Of a stretch of DNA of 20,189 nucleotides, positions 9,736 through 18,664 are shown piece after piece (position 1 is the first letter of the stretch; every line of letters begins with the position of its first letter). The stretch comes from Gracilaria caudata. Its lineage: Eukaryota; Rhodophyta; Florideophyceae; Gracilariales; Gracilariaceae. The position numbers and the translations under genes are program-made. Below the pieces are notes generated by a model, which saw only the letters and a program-made list of their open reading frames with translations, made no database searches and had not been told where the DNA came from. The stretch covers positions 1 through 20,189 of the forward strand of contig JASCIV010000435.1 in NCBI GenBank assembly GCA_030374735.1. Reading direction: 5' to 3'.

Positions 9736-12130
9736 CGTTGGAAACGATCCCAATTCGAGCAAAGCAGAAGAAAGTATTGTGAGGTTTATGGCTTGCACTT
9801 GCGATGAAACGGAGTTATGAGAGTTTCTCGCAAAAATGATGTTCTCTCATCCGACAAGGCGAGCGCACCGCTAGTCGACATGCTTGTTTTCGTGCATCCG
9901 TGGGGGCACAAATGTTCAGGTGTATGCGGAGGGGTTTTCTTCGAGACGCGAGCTTCAAGACTGGGAAGTTAGACAGACTTGGTTGAGTAGCGAGGTGAAA
10001 TTTTGATGGTGCACTGGGACCAACTCAATGCCTAGAACCATCGTTCGGATGCAAACAAAGATCGCGATCTTCTCTTCTGGCAAGCTAGGATGATTGGTGC
10101 TGGTCTCATGTTTTGGTGGCGTTGGTAATGGTGGCGACTTGATGAGAACAGCGTATCGAACAGCCAAGCATAGCTATTTTTGCATCTCTTCTTTCGGAAA
10201 AGCCATGTTAGATCGATAGTTTTCTCAATAACAAGCTGAAGTGCTGAAGTGCTTTTAGATCAACCCAAGACCGTTTCCAAAACGCACCCACCCCGATCAC
10301 TATCTTCGGCGACGGTAAGCAAACTGTGCTTCCACAAACAGTGTCTGCATAACATCAATTCCTTTATGTGATGTGGAGGTCTGAGATTATGTTAAGGTGG
10401 CGTTCTGACCAACTGAATCTCAGCGAACCTTCAACTCGCCCCTTTTCCATATCGATATCAGGGCGAGGAACAATATTTGTATCGAGGAAGCCCGTGGAAT
10501 GGCTTTGGAATGCCGAAACTTATATATAGAAGCGATCTCCAACGCCATTAAAGAAAACAAGAATGTTGCTTATCGCCTTATTTCGATGGAACGATATGAT
10601 GGACGAAATTGAGAGGCGGAAAGAAGTTGTTCACAAGCATTATATAATATAAACAACGCGTTTTCCGTTACTCATGTACTGTGCCATTCAAACCTATAAA
10701 GACACGAGATATTTTTAAAGTGTGGGACACCTCTTCAGTGGTGATTCGGAATAGATGTGGTGGCTCTGATCGACACTAAACTGGCTCAGAGTGTACAATC
10801 ATTGTTCTAACAATTATGACGCGTCGGTCTAAGTCACGAGACGTCCGACGTGCACTTTCGAGAGTTCTCCGACCCATTCTTGCGAATCTAAGCTCGGCCC
10901 TCACAAGTCCAGGGATGACAACTCACAGGACTTGTGAATTTGTCTTCGTTCATTACCACCTATAATTTTCCGTGATGTTTGTTCTTCTATGCCTCGCATG
11001 CGCAGAGGACTTCATATTTCTCAGGCCTGATATTTCTCTTTAAACGGGTGGCGTTTTAGTTTGAGCTACTGGCGCTCTTGAGTTGAATGACAACGTAGCG
11101 TCCTTCAGCCATTTATTTACATTCTGAAAAGCATTTAATGCCATAAACGTGTGCTATATATGATTTGTTGGACTCAATAAAATTTTATTTGAATAATAAA
11201 AAAGGACGTTCTAAATATAAGCCGCACATTTCAGGGATGTACCTAGTTGCAGAGTTTGGTTGCCAAAATAAACTTATTTGCGCATTTAAGAAGAACCTTT
11301 TTTTCAAAAAGCTCCATAATGAAAATTGAACGGCTAAGCACCCTTTGTATTTGGAGCATTGTCAAAAAAGATGGCTTTATGTAAAACATATGTGGCATCT
11401 CTCTTCTCGGACGATCAAACTGATCCAATGTTTAAGTATGATACACTTTGCCAGCTTCATTTTATGAATTTGTTTTCCATTTTTTTTGCGGATACTACTC
11501 TGTATGATTCCCGATTCCTTAAATTAAAAAATTAGAGAGAAGAACTGGTTTACGAACGAAATAAAGTACCGGCAATGCCCGAGCAAAGTTTCCGGAGTTT
11601 TGACGAGATATATAACATTTTCTGAACAGGATGTCGTTATTGAACATACTAGTTCTAGTTTTCACATATGCAACGTGCCCATGCAAAGCTGGTTCTCAGT
11701 TCCCTTCGTATCTGAGGCTGAACTCCACTGTCGAGATCAGCTCATGAGTAATATGTGTTTAGGAATCCTCAAATCAAATATAGCAAATCCACGGAGGGAG
11801 AATCTCGCTTTTGTGCGAGGGGTCAACCAGCATGACCTTTCCTATGAGCACAAACTTCGAACTACAGTTTGATAATCTTTGAAACAAGGTCGAAGTTGCA
11901 GAAGATTTTCATTCTCTACTTCGTACGGGAAGCTGATGAATGGTAAGAAAAATTGTTGTATTACAAAATCATCTAAGATATACAAGTAAACTGTTCTTTT
12001 GGAATTAGATGACGAGCCATGATGCTCATATATTGAGCTCATAGTGTTCACAACACAATAAAACGAGTCTTTGTTTCTCACAGGCCTGTCAGTCTTCTTA
12101 AAAGGAAAGAAACACGGTGCTTTGGCTCCC
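9736..12130. other. Intergenic, AT-rich, no gene seen
   Basis: No frame here opens on ATG with recognisable content; the 90-codon frame at 11600-11872 and the 96-codon frame at 11842-12132 start at TTG. The DNA is AT-rich, most strongly around 11100-11560. I see no tRNA or rRNA signature and no clear AATAAA close behind the Sel1-like gene. Confidence 0.5.
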
Positions 12131-12305
12131 AAATTGGGGTACGGTTTAAGTCCCCCGGTGTTCTTTAACGACTAAATTCCCCCCGGGGGCATTTAGTTGA
12201 CAAAGAACCCCGGGGATGTAACATCTATATTCCCCCGGGGGGATTTAACAGGTGGATTTAACTCAATAAATCACCCCGGGGAGCTTTTACTGTACCCCCC
12301 AAATT
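12131..12305. mobile_element. MITE-like element built from CCCCGGGG palindromes
   Basis: Body 12136-12300, flanked on each side by AAATT (12131-12135 and 12301-12305), a possible 5-bp target-site duplication. The ends are imperfect inverted repeats: left GGGGTACGGTTTAAG, right (reverse complement) GGGGGGTACAGTAAAAG, and similarity continues inward for about 40 bp. Inside are five C-run/G-run blocks at 12152, 12179-12189, 12208-12215, 12232-12242 and 12274-12281, four of them full CCCCGGGG-type palindromes, spaced about 25-41 bp apart. It has no coding capacity, so it would be non-autonomous. The superfamily cannot be assigned by eye. Confidence 0.65.
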
Positions 12306-12477
12306 GTATGTATGAAAGACGACAAATTCTCTTGACGTGGCTGACCCACTTTTGTTTCACTGTACTATGTGGGAGATTAGGAAAAGTCTGTAAATATTAG
12401 TGTATGGAATCCAAAGTGTTCGAAACAGCAATCAAGCTGCATGACCAGCAGGAAAGACCCGATCGAAGGGACTCATT
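12306..12477. other. Short spacer between MITE and zinc-finger gene
   Basis: Nothing recognisable apart from the poly(A) signal that follows it. It separates the element at 12131-12305 from the 3' end of the minus-strand zinc-finger gene. Confidence 0.4.
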
Positions 12478-12483
12478 TTTATT
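12478..12483 (-). terminator. Likely poly(A) signal of zinc-finger gene 1
   Basis: AATAAA on the minus strand, 42 nt beyond the stop of the gene ending at 12525. Strand and spacing suit a short 3' UTR. Confidence 0.45.
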
Positions 12484-12524
12484 CTGCGGGCTAGTGAAGT
12501 AAAATAATTTCATATCTATCTCTT

Positions 12525-13070
12525 TCACGTGTTCCTGCTACGATCAGGGTTGGCTGTGCAGGATCTCCTATGATTAAGATATCCTTGGAGATAATAAGAC
12601 ACGTAACAGGTGGGGCATTTTCGAGTTTCCCACGTTCTGTGATCACGCGAATGCTGCAAAAGTTGTTCACGTTCTTGAGCTATAAAATAGCAACGGTGGC
12701 ATCGGTACTCTCCTCTTCTGTCGTGGACAAGTCTCACATGTCTACCTAAAAGATGGGAAGCCGAGTAGTCTTTGTCGCAGTACAGGCACTTGTGTCGAGT
12801 CTTAGTGCTCTCTTGGCCCCTTGAAGAAGTTTCTGCCATGATTTCATGCTCCTCGTTTGGCTGAGAAGAGGGCAAATCTGCCCGAGGTGAGCTCTTTTCA
12901 TACTGAGAGTTAGACGACCGAGGCGGAGAGTTAAGAATGTAGGCTAACGAATGTTTGTTTGGTTCAGGTATGCTCGGGAATTTCTTTTGATCGCCTTCCG
13001 AACTTGTTCTGCGCCTCTTAGGAGAGGGTTCATCTCTCTCTGAAGAAGAACGAGAACCACGTCTTTCCAT
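12525..13070 (-). CDS. Three-finger C2H2/C2HC zinc-finger protein (copy 1)
   Basis: 181 residues. The N-terminal half is polar and Ser/Arg/Lys/Pro-rich, with a likely nuclear-localisation cluster PKRRRT near residue 17. The C-terminal half carries three fingers: CLYC...HVRLVH (C-x2-C-x12-H-x4-H), CHRC...HSRDH (C-x2-C-x12-H-x3-H) and CPTC...HRRSC (C-x2-C-x11-H-x3-C, a C2HC variant). The family usually binds DNA or RNA in the nucleus; target unknown. The gene at 14005-14628 has the same three-finger layout, including the odd last finger, and is transcribed divergently from it across 934 bp, so the two are paralogues. The ATG start is the first in frame and is preceded by a TATA-like TGTATATTG about 65 bp away. 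A close similarity to a named transcription factor is not evident. Confidence 0.8.
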   Translation of the reverse strand: MERRGSRSSSERDEPSPKRRRTSSEGDQKKFPSIPEPNKHSLAYILNSPPRSSNSQYEKSSPRADLPSSQPNEEHEIMAETSSRGQESTKTRHKCLYCDKDYSASHLLGRHVRLVHDRRGEYRCHRCYFIAQEREQLLQHSRDHRTWETRKCPTCYVSYYLQGYLNHRRSCTANPDRSRNT

Positions 13071-14004
13071 TTGCTTTTCTGGGTACCAACAAGAACGGTC
13101 GATTTCACGACGTGCATTAACGCGTGTTCCGCAATATACAAACTACCCTTTCTCTCTTCGAGAGTTCTCCTACACTTTTTTCTCCTTGTTTTGAAGCAAC
13201 CTTGATGTTGAGCTCTCCACCGCACTTCAATAGAAAGCTTGGTCGTATATGCAGGAGCGTGCCCATGCTTCATCGAGAGTCATATATATTACCTCTAAGC
13301 TTCTACATGTTAATGGAAAGAATGTCCCGATACGCCAGTGTATTAGCTGTTTACTGTCATGGGTTCAAACTTTTCAAAAGCAGTTATGAGAATTGGACTG
13401 ATATAGAGTTGAGAATTGCTTTAATCACGAAAGCTTGAAATCATAATATACTGCGGTATATGCTCCTATTCACAAGCCATCTAAAAATGTGATATGGATG
13501 CAAACAGGTGATTTTGTTCTTTATTATTTTCTCAATTGAAATCGAAAGAATTGAGAATTTGTAGTACTATCTCAAACGAATTAGAGTTCACACACATCAA
13601 TCGTAATTCTTCATAGAAAATGTGGAAAAATTGGTTTCTCCCTTTGAATTCATGCATTAACCTTTAAGCTTTTTAATTTATTCTACAACGACCTCGCATC
13701 AAATACTCATACTATATCTTCGATAAATCGTCCAAAACACAAAATATGTTATGAAATAATTCACAGAAAATCAAAAACCACATCTGTTTCATGGTTGTGT
13801 ATATTCTTTCGTACATATTGTGCCACCATTTGCAGCAACAGCAGCATGATACCCCATTTATATGAGCTTTTTTGCAAAGGCGTCTGATAATGCTTTCTTT
13901 TGTCACAAGATAGTATCTCTCCTACACAGTCTTCACAGGCGAAGAAATAGAAACAAGAGAGTATCTCTCAACAGCGACGAAATACTGCTAATATTACGCC
14001 ATCA
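13071..14004. other. Divergent promoter region between zinc-finger paralogues
   Basis: A 934-bp spacer from which both zinc-finger genes are read outward. It holds a TATA-like element for copy 1 (CAATATACA on the plus strand, about 13133-13141) and an AT-rich middle. No clear TATA box is seen before copy 2. A 104-codon plus-strand frame starting at 13124 and a 64-codon minus-strand frame at 13712-13906 show no recognisable motif. Shared or bidirectional regulation is possible but not shown. Confidence 0.45.
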
Positions 14005-14628
14005 ATGAGTTTCAAGCGAAGAGGGTATTCTGGAAGCAAGGAAAAAAAGCGGTCAAGGTCTAGTAAGAGTGGTTCAAACATGCTTTCAATAAGCGACGAA
14101 AACAAATCGGCGAAGCGTAGCAAGATGGATGTACCCTTCTTGCTTAATGAAAGCACGCCAAGTCAGTGTCAAACTAGCGTCAGAGCTTCTTCTCCTTCTG
14201 ATCACTCCAGGGTAAGTAATCAATGGAATTCTGAGTCGGTGAACAAGAGGTCTGGCTTTGCATCTGCTTGTGCAGACATTCCTGCTGATGGAAAAACGGG
14301 GGATATTTCAGTTGCAGATACGAGGAATTTGAGAATGCTCGCAAATGTAGCTGCCACGTTAGAGCCGTTGTCACTGACATGTCCCCACTGTGTCGCACAA
14401 TACAAAAGGGTTAATGCACTTCGCAAGCACGTGAGGAACGCGCATGACAGAGATGGGCATCATCATTGTCATCAATGTGAGTTCAGCACCACCGACATGG
14501 CCCGGTTCAGAGCACATAGGGATGAACATAACCTGAGACCTTGTGTGTTCTGCGAGCGGAAGTTTTATGCCCAGAATTACGCGCGGCATGCGAAATTGTG
14601 CGGTTATATTTCGGAGGTTGTCCCATAA
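14005..14628 (+). CDS. Three-finger C2H2/C2HC zinc-finger protein (copy 2)
   Basis: 207 residues opening on ATG. The first 130 residues are Ser/Lys/Arg-rich and look disordered, with basic stretches such as KEKKRSRSSKS and AKRSK suited to nuclear import. Three fingers follow: CPHC...HVRNAH (C-x2-C-x12-H-x4-H), CHQC...HRDEH (C-x2-C-x12-H-x3-H) and CVFC...HAKLC (C-x2-C-x11-H-x3-C). Finger spacing matches copy 1 exactly, and the first inter-finger linkers are alike (HDRDGHHHC here, HDRRGEYRC there), while the N-terminal tails have diverged. The role is probably nucleic-acid binding in the nucleus; the target is unknown. Its 3' end faces the ankyrin gene. Confidence 0.8.
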   Translation: MSFKRRGYSGSKEKKRSRSSKSGSNMLSISDENKSAKRSKMDVPFLLNESTPSQCQTSVRASSPSDHSRVSNQWNSESVNKRSGFASACADIPADGKTGDISVADTRNLRMLANVAATLEPLSLTCPHCVAQYKRVNALRKHVRNAHDRDGHHHCHQCEFSTTDMARFRAHRDEHNLRPCVFCERKFYAQNYARHAKLCGYISEVVP

Positions 14629-14966
14629 AAGCGAGAGCATTGGGGGTGACGTACTTTCACGGAAAGTCTTGATGTGGAATCAGAATATTTCGCAAAGCAT
14701 GTGTACATGATTTTTGTCTTGGACTGAAATCATCAATTGTGCAATGGCGCGTGGCTGATGTGGATGGGCGTTCCATGTACGAAGGTAGTACACGCGTGCC
14801 CGGTGGACAGGAGGTGAGGATTGACGCTCTCAAAAGGGACAGCAGCGCTGTCAACCCGTCGCGCCATTACAGTCATTACAGCGCCTGAGCCCGACACAGA
14901 TGAAACGCACATTTGTGTCGTCCCATTCCGTGCTCGGCTCACAAAACTTCCGGTCCCTCGGCCGTT

Positions 14967-15082
14967 CTGCCGCTTCCACAGGCGGCAGCCGCATTCCACA
15001 ACAACCGCTCGCCGAATTCTGCTGTGCCGCTGATGCGGCAGATGCGTACACTGCCGACAGAATTCAGTTTAGCTCTGTCGGC
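14967..15082 (+). other. Cluster of three GC-rich stem-loops
   Basis: Stem 1: CTGCCGC (14967-14973) with GCGGCAG (14982-14988). Stem 2: TGCCGC (15025-15030) with GCGGCA (15035-15040), 4-nt loop. Stem 3: GCCGACAGA (15053-15061) with TCTGTCGGC (15074-15082), 12-nt loop, followed within a few bases by a T-rich run. AATAAA follows at 15108. It may be a structured 3' UTR of the upstream zinc-finger transcript or a separate small RNA. Stem 3 plus T-tract resembles a bacterial terminator, but the setting is eukaryotic. Confidence 0.4.
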
Positions 15083-15107
15083 GCCTTTTTCTTTGTACAC
15101 GACCCCG

Positions 15108-15113
15108 AATAAA
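15108..15113 (+). terminator. Possible poly(A) signal of zinc-finger copy 2
   Basis: AATAAA on the plus strand, about 480 nt past the stop at 14628 and just beyond the stem-loop cluster. The distance is long for this compact region, so the assignment is weak. Confidence 0.25.
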
Positions 15114-15437
15114 GTGGCATAGCTCGCTCTCAGAGAAGACTTTCATCGCAAGTTCTTCGTACTAACTTTTCATCCAAGTCGCCCAGTTTCATTCACTTAC
15201 AACGAGCTCCATGTACCATTCATATCAATCCGCAAATCCTTCAGAGAGGACTCTTTCCTTGCCAAGTTTCTCTACAAGCTAACATTTGCTCCCCAAAACA
15301 TGCCAATCTTGTAAATAGTTTACTACTGTATCTCTTCCATTTGATCAATCGCTTCATTGTACTGTGTAATTTTGCAAACCGTCCCCCAAACGCTGTCATT
15401 TGACTGCAGTATCAACTTATGTTCGAGCTAAAGCTAA

Positions 15438-18089
15438 CTAGGCGAACAACACTTTCATTGCCGCCAGCACAAACCCTTCCTCATCAATAAATCTCCCATC
15501 TTTTCCGTGATCAGCCAGCAGTGAATCCACATTTAAATCGTCCCATTCGTTCTTGGTCCTCGTGAAAGATAGTGGTGCTTGCGAAGAACTTGCCGCACTG
15601 CCGGACGCATCGAACAACATTCGCAGCAGTCGTTTGGCAAGCTTAATTTTCAAATCGTTCTTCGACCCCGACGCATTTTGAAACCTTTCACGAATCTCTG
15701 GCGGCTCTCGTTGGCGTGTAGCAGTTGGGTACTTCTGGCGTAGCTCGTAAAACGATTTGATGAAGGCATCCAAATCTATCAGACCCGTGTGATCCATTTT
15801 GTCCATGACAACATCTTCAACCTCATCTCCGTCTACCATAACACTTGCCCCGGATCGGCTGAGATGCAGCTGAAGCATATGTTGCAGCTCCAGAATAGCA
15901 TCCTGAGCGCTGATAGAGTGCTCTACTGAATGCGACCTAGATGCAAGGACACTGAATCTTTGTCGCAACTCACCTTCCTCTTCTTCCTTCATCGACTCGT
16001 TAAAATCGTCATTATCCTTCAATTCCTCCACCACAACCGAAAGACGCTCCTGCAAATTTGGAAGTGTCTTAAAGTCGGTCTGCTCCACAACGGCTTCGAC
16101 GCGTTTTCGCGCAACGGGGTCGAGCTTACTGATGTACTCGTCGCTCGTGAGCACGGAAACGGTCTGAAAGTTACTGATGTCCACTGCCAATATCTCGTTG
16201 ACTGCAGAGTCGGCGCCTGAGAGGGCGTGCTCTACAGTGAAGCCAAACGCAATCTCTTGTGCCGCAAAGGTGGCACCCGCAAGAGCTCCTCCGACCACTG
16301 GAATCATCGCGAGGCAAAAGCCCAACACACCTGCGATGGTTTGGTTACGCTGCTGCTTTTGCAGCAAACGGTGAAGCTGCTGTAAACTAGCAGCCATATT
16401 GTTCATGTCGGTTAGCATTTGTTGCTGCCCTTCGCATAAGGTTTCGAATTTCCTTGCGGCCTCATTGGTCCATTTATCGAGAGCATCGACGCGTTGATGC
16501 AGGCTGTTGATTTCGCGAGCAACGGACACTAGCGCAGAGTGCATTTCCAAACGCGTCTGACGGATTTCGGAGCGCAAATCTGCGACAACCTTCACCAGTA
16601 CCGCATTTCCATCGCGAATAAACTTTCTTTTCTCCGCATACGACAACAAACCGGACAGCCAGAATTTTTGCTCATCGCTGAGAGCAAACTTTGTGATTGG
16701 CAGATACACATTCTCGAGGAGGTAGTCGCGGCTTCCACCGAATGCCAGCAACTGCGAGCGCGTCAGCACACGTTGGCGTACAGCGAGCAGCAGCAGGTGG
16801 TGTGCGAGCACAAAGTCGGAGAAGGAGGTGATGTGTTCGGCCTTGAGCGCGGCAAGAAGCTGCGGCTGCGTGATTGCGGACTCCTTTGCGCGGAGCCAGA
16901 GCTTCTGCACCTCTGTGAGCGGCGGGGGCGGAGCGGTGCGCAATATTCGTTTCAGAGATGATTGTTCAGGCAGCAGCGACAATGGCGTCTGGCCGTCGTT
17001 GTTTTGCTTGAGCGGGTCGGCGCCTGCGCGCCACAGCGCGAGCGCCACCGACTCGTTGTTGTTTCTGGTGGCGTCATGGAGCGGCACGTTTCCCCATTTG
17101 TCGGTGCGGCCAACGTCGGCGCCTTGCGCAAGCAATATCTCCACGACAGACACGTATCCATTTTTAGCGGCATAATGCAAAGCAGTGCTGCCATTTTTGT
17201 TCGTGCTGTTCAGTTCAGCGCCTTGCGCAAGCAGCGCCTCCACGATGGCTACGTGTCCATTTTCAGCGGCATAATGCAGAGCAGTGGTGCCATTTTTGTT
17301 CGTGCTGTTCAGTTCAGCGCCTTGCGCAAGCAGCGCCTCCACGACGGCTACGTGTCCCTTTTCAGCGGCAAGATGCAACGCAGTCCAGCCATCTTCGTCT
17401 GCGACGTTCACTTCGGCGCCGCGCGCCAGGAGCGTTTCGACCACGGCCGCGTGTCCCCGGTGCGCGGCCATTTGCAACGCAGTTCTGCCAAATTGACCTT
17501 TGTGATTGATGCCCGCGCCGCGCGCAAGAAGCGCTTCCACGACTGCCACGTGCCCATAAAAAGCTGCCCAGGGCAACGCAGTGTGGCCGTTTTGGCCTCT
17601 GCCGTTTACGTCTGCTCCGTGCGCCAGCAATTTCTCCACCACCGACACGTGTCCTTGCCCAGCTGCCAGGTGCAACGCATTGTCGCCGTATTTGTTTGTG
17701 CTGTTGACGTTGGCTCCACGCGCCAGCAGTGCCTCCACGACAGCTACGTGTCCATCTTCAGCGGCCAAAATCAAGGCAGTCCCGCCATCATCTGTTCTGC
17801 GGTTCACTTGAGCGTGACGTTTGAGGAGAGCTTCCAAGACCGCCACGTGTCCATTCCAAGCGGCAACGTGCAATGCAGTCCAGCTGTCCTGCTCTGGGCG
17901 GTTCGCGTCAGCGCCGAGCTGCAGCAGTTTTTCGGTCACGGCCACGTGTCCCCCTCGAGCGGCAAAGTGCAACGCTGTGCAGCCGTCTTTGTCTGCGCCG
18001 TTCACATCCGCGCCGCGCCTCAGCAGCTTCGTCACTTGCCGCAAGTCGCCGCGCTTGGCAGCTGCACGCAGCTCGACGCCGTCGCTCAT
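15438..18089 (-). CDS. Ankyrin repeat protein with coiled coil, hydrophobic segment and EF-hand-like loops
   Basis: 883 residues from a clear ATG. Residues 1-364 are eleven consecutive ankyrin units, nearly all exactly 33 residues, with a capping unit to about 376; most carry the ALHLAAEKGHVAVVEALLA-type consensus, so this is a protein-binding solenoid. Residues 395-490 are helical. Residues 497-580 look like a coiled coil. Residues 585-616 are a Gly/Ala-rich hydrophobic segment (GVLGFCLAMIPVVGG then ALAGATFAA) that could be a membrane hairpin or glycine zipper. An EF-hand-like loop follows at 764-776 (MDHTGLIDLDAF) and a second at 860-871 (DHGKDGRFIDEE), which has acidic residues at positions 1, 5 and 12. 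The order suggests a sensor with a membrane-active or oligomerising core under calcium control; that is inference. Units 8-10 are nearly identical in DNA. The gene is GC-richer than its flanks. A decayed relative lies at 638-1612. Confidence 0.9.
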   Translation of the reverse strand: MSDGVELRAAAKRGDLRQVTKLLRRGADVNGADKDGCTALHFAARGGHVAVTEKLLQLGADANRPEQDSWTALHVAAWNGHVAVLEALLKRHAQVNRRTDDGGTALILAAEDGHVAVVEALLARGANVNSTNKYGDNALHLAAGQGHVSVVEKLLAHGADVNGRGQNGHTALPWAAFYGHVAVVEALLARGAGINHKGQFGRTALQMAAHRGHAAVVETLLARGAEVNVADEDGWTALHLAAEKGHVAVVEALLAQGAELNSTNKNGTTALHYAAENGHVAIVEALLAQGAELNSTNKNGSTALHYAAKNGYVSVVEILLAQGADVGRTDKWGNVPLHDATRNNNESVALALWRAGADPLKQNNDGQTPLSLLPEQSSLKRILRTAPPPPLTEVQKLWLRAKESAITQPQLLAALKAEHITSFSDFVLAHHLLLLAVRQRVLTRSQLLAFGGSRDYLLENVYLPITKFALSDEQKFWLSGLLSYAEKRKFIRDGNAVLVKVVADLRSEIRQTRLEMHSALVSVAREINSLHQRVDALDKWTNEAARKFETLCEGQQQMLTDMNNMAASLQQLHRLLQKQQRNQTIAGVLGFCLAMIPVVGGALAGATFAAQEIAFGFTVEHALSGADSAVNEILAVDISNFQTVSVLTSDEYISKLDPVARKRVEAVVEQTDFKTLPNLQERLSVVVEELKDNDDFNESMKEEEEGELRQRFSVLASRSHSVEHSISAQDAILELQHMLQLHLSRSGASVMVDGDEVEDVVMDKMDHTGLIDLDAFIKSFYELRQKYPTATRQREPPEIRERFQNASGSKNDLKIKLAKRLLRMLFDASGSAASSSQAPLSFTRTKNEWDDLNVDSLLADHGKDGRFIDEEGFVLAAMKVLFA
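17190..17387 (-). repeat. Near-identical 99-bp tandem units within the ankyrin gene
   Basis: The block starting at 17190 recurs at 17289 with a 99-bp period, encoding neighbouring ankyrin units that both read GAELNSTNKNG. The first ~75 bases differ at about one position, and the partner at 17091-17189 is more diverged. This indicates recent unit duplication or gene conversion within the solenoid. Confidence 0.8.
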
Positions 18090-18159
18090 GTTCGCTGCCG
18101 CGCGCCACGCAGCTGTCGCACCGTACCACTGCTCCCGTCAAGGCCGCCAGCGCGGCGCA

Positions 18160-18169
18160 CTTTTATATC
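18160..18169 (-). promoter_or_regulatory. TATA box of the ankyrin gene
   Basis: GATATAAAAG on the minus strand, 70 bp upstream of the ATG at 18089 and embedded in GC-rich DNA, where such a motif is unlikely by chance. It would place the transcription start about 40 bp before the ATG. Confidence 0.6.
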
Positions 18170-18401
18170 GCGCAGCGCCGTACCCACGCACACGCACTCG
18201 CCCATTCGTCGCGCGCGTGATGTTTAGCCACTTATTTTGCGCGGGTTTCACTGGCACGGCGCAACATTTTAAGTGCCAACGGGGCTCGCGCGGTTGCGCT
18301 GCCTGATGTTGACATCTCGTGAACGAACAGACACATTTTCGAGTTCGGCCGTCCACGTTGCGCGTAACTTTTAATTTCATGGCGAAAAGCGCAAGAACAT
18401 C

Positions 18402-18427
18402 ATGTTCATGATGATCATGATGAACAT
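18402..18427. repeat. 26-nt near-palindrome
   Basis: The stretch around the central ATGATCAT reads the same on both strands except for one symmetric pair of mismatched positions. It is built of ATGTTCAT / ATGAACAT half sites. It lies about 310 bp upstream of the ankyrin start and could be a dimeric regulator's site or a chance ATGATC-rich repeat. Confidence 0.6.
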
Positions 18428-18664
18428 CGTTGGTTGACAAAAATAGAGTTATGCACGTGTACGTGTACTGTCGCGCCTCGAGTTTGCGCAACTCTTGCAT
18501 GCTCCTAGAGCAGATTGGTGTTACTCGTCATGGAAGGGGCTCCAAATCATCGCGTGACTCGTCACTCTGATACACAGCACTGTAATCCTTCGCCATACAC
18601 CCACACACCTTCTGCTCGAGGATAAGCTTTTCGGGGCTGTTGATTTTATCCCCGTGCCCCATAG

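Larger units (their letters stand above)
14629..15437. other. Convergent spacer, GC-rich and structured in the middle
   Basis: Lies between the 3' ends of zinc-finger copy 2 (+) and the ankyrin gene (-). Several 65-93-codon frames overlap on both strands and none has recognisable content. The centre holds the stem-loop cluster at 14967-15082, with a smaller hairpin at 14838-14852, and AATAAA at 15108-15113 on the plus strand. The rest is featureless. Confidence 0.45.
18090..18664. other. Upstream region of the ankyrin gene
   Basis: Holds the TATA box at 18160-18169 and a GC-rich stretch to about 18300, then ordinary sequence with the near-palindrome at 18402-18427. Reading frames here are antisense shadows or extensions with no motif. 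Confidence 0.45.

Noticed and set aside
12944..13273. 109-codon minus-strand frame overlapping zinc-finger copy 1
   Set aside because: Overlaps the start of the better-supported zinc-finger gene in another frame and has no recognisable content.
13355..13385. Possible tRNA TPsiC arm (GGGTTCAAAC)
   Set aside because: No matching acceptor stem, D arm or A box could be placed around it.
15053..15092. Rho-independent terminator
   Set aside because: The 9-bp stem plus T-run looks like one, but the genes, poly(A) signals and TATA boxes are eukaryotic; kept only as a stem-loop in a structured cluster.
16962..18227. 421-codon open frame on the plus strand across the ankyrin repeats
   Set aside because: It is an antisense shadow of the 33-residue ankyrin periodicity in GC-rich DNA; its product repeats every 33 residues only because the sense gene does, and it has no recognisable domain.
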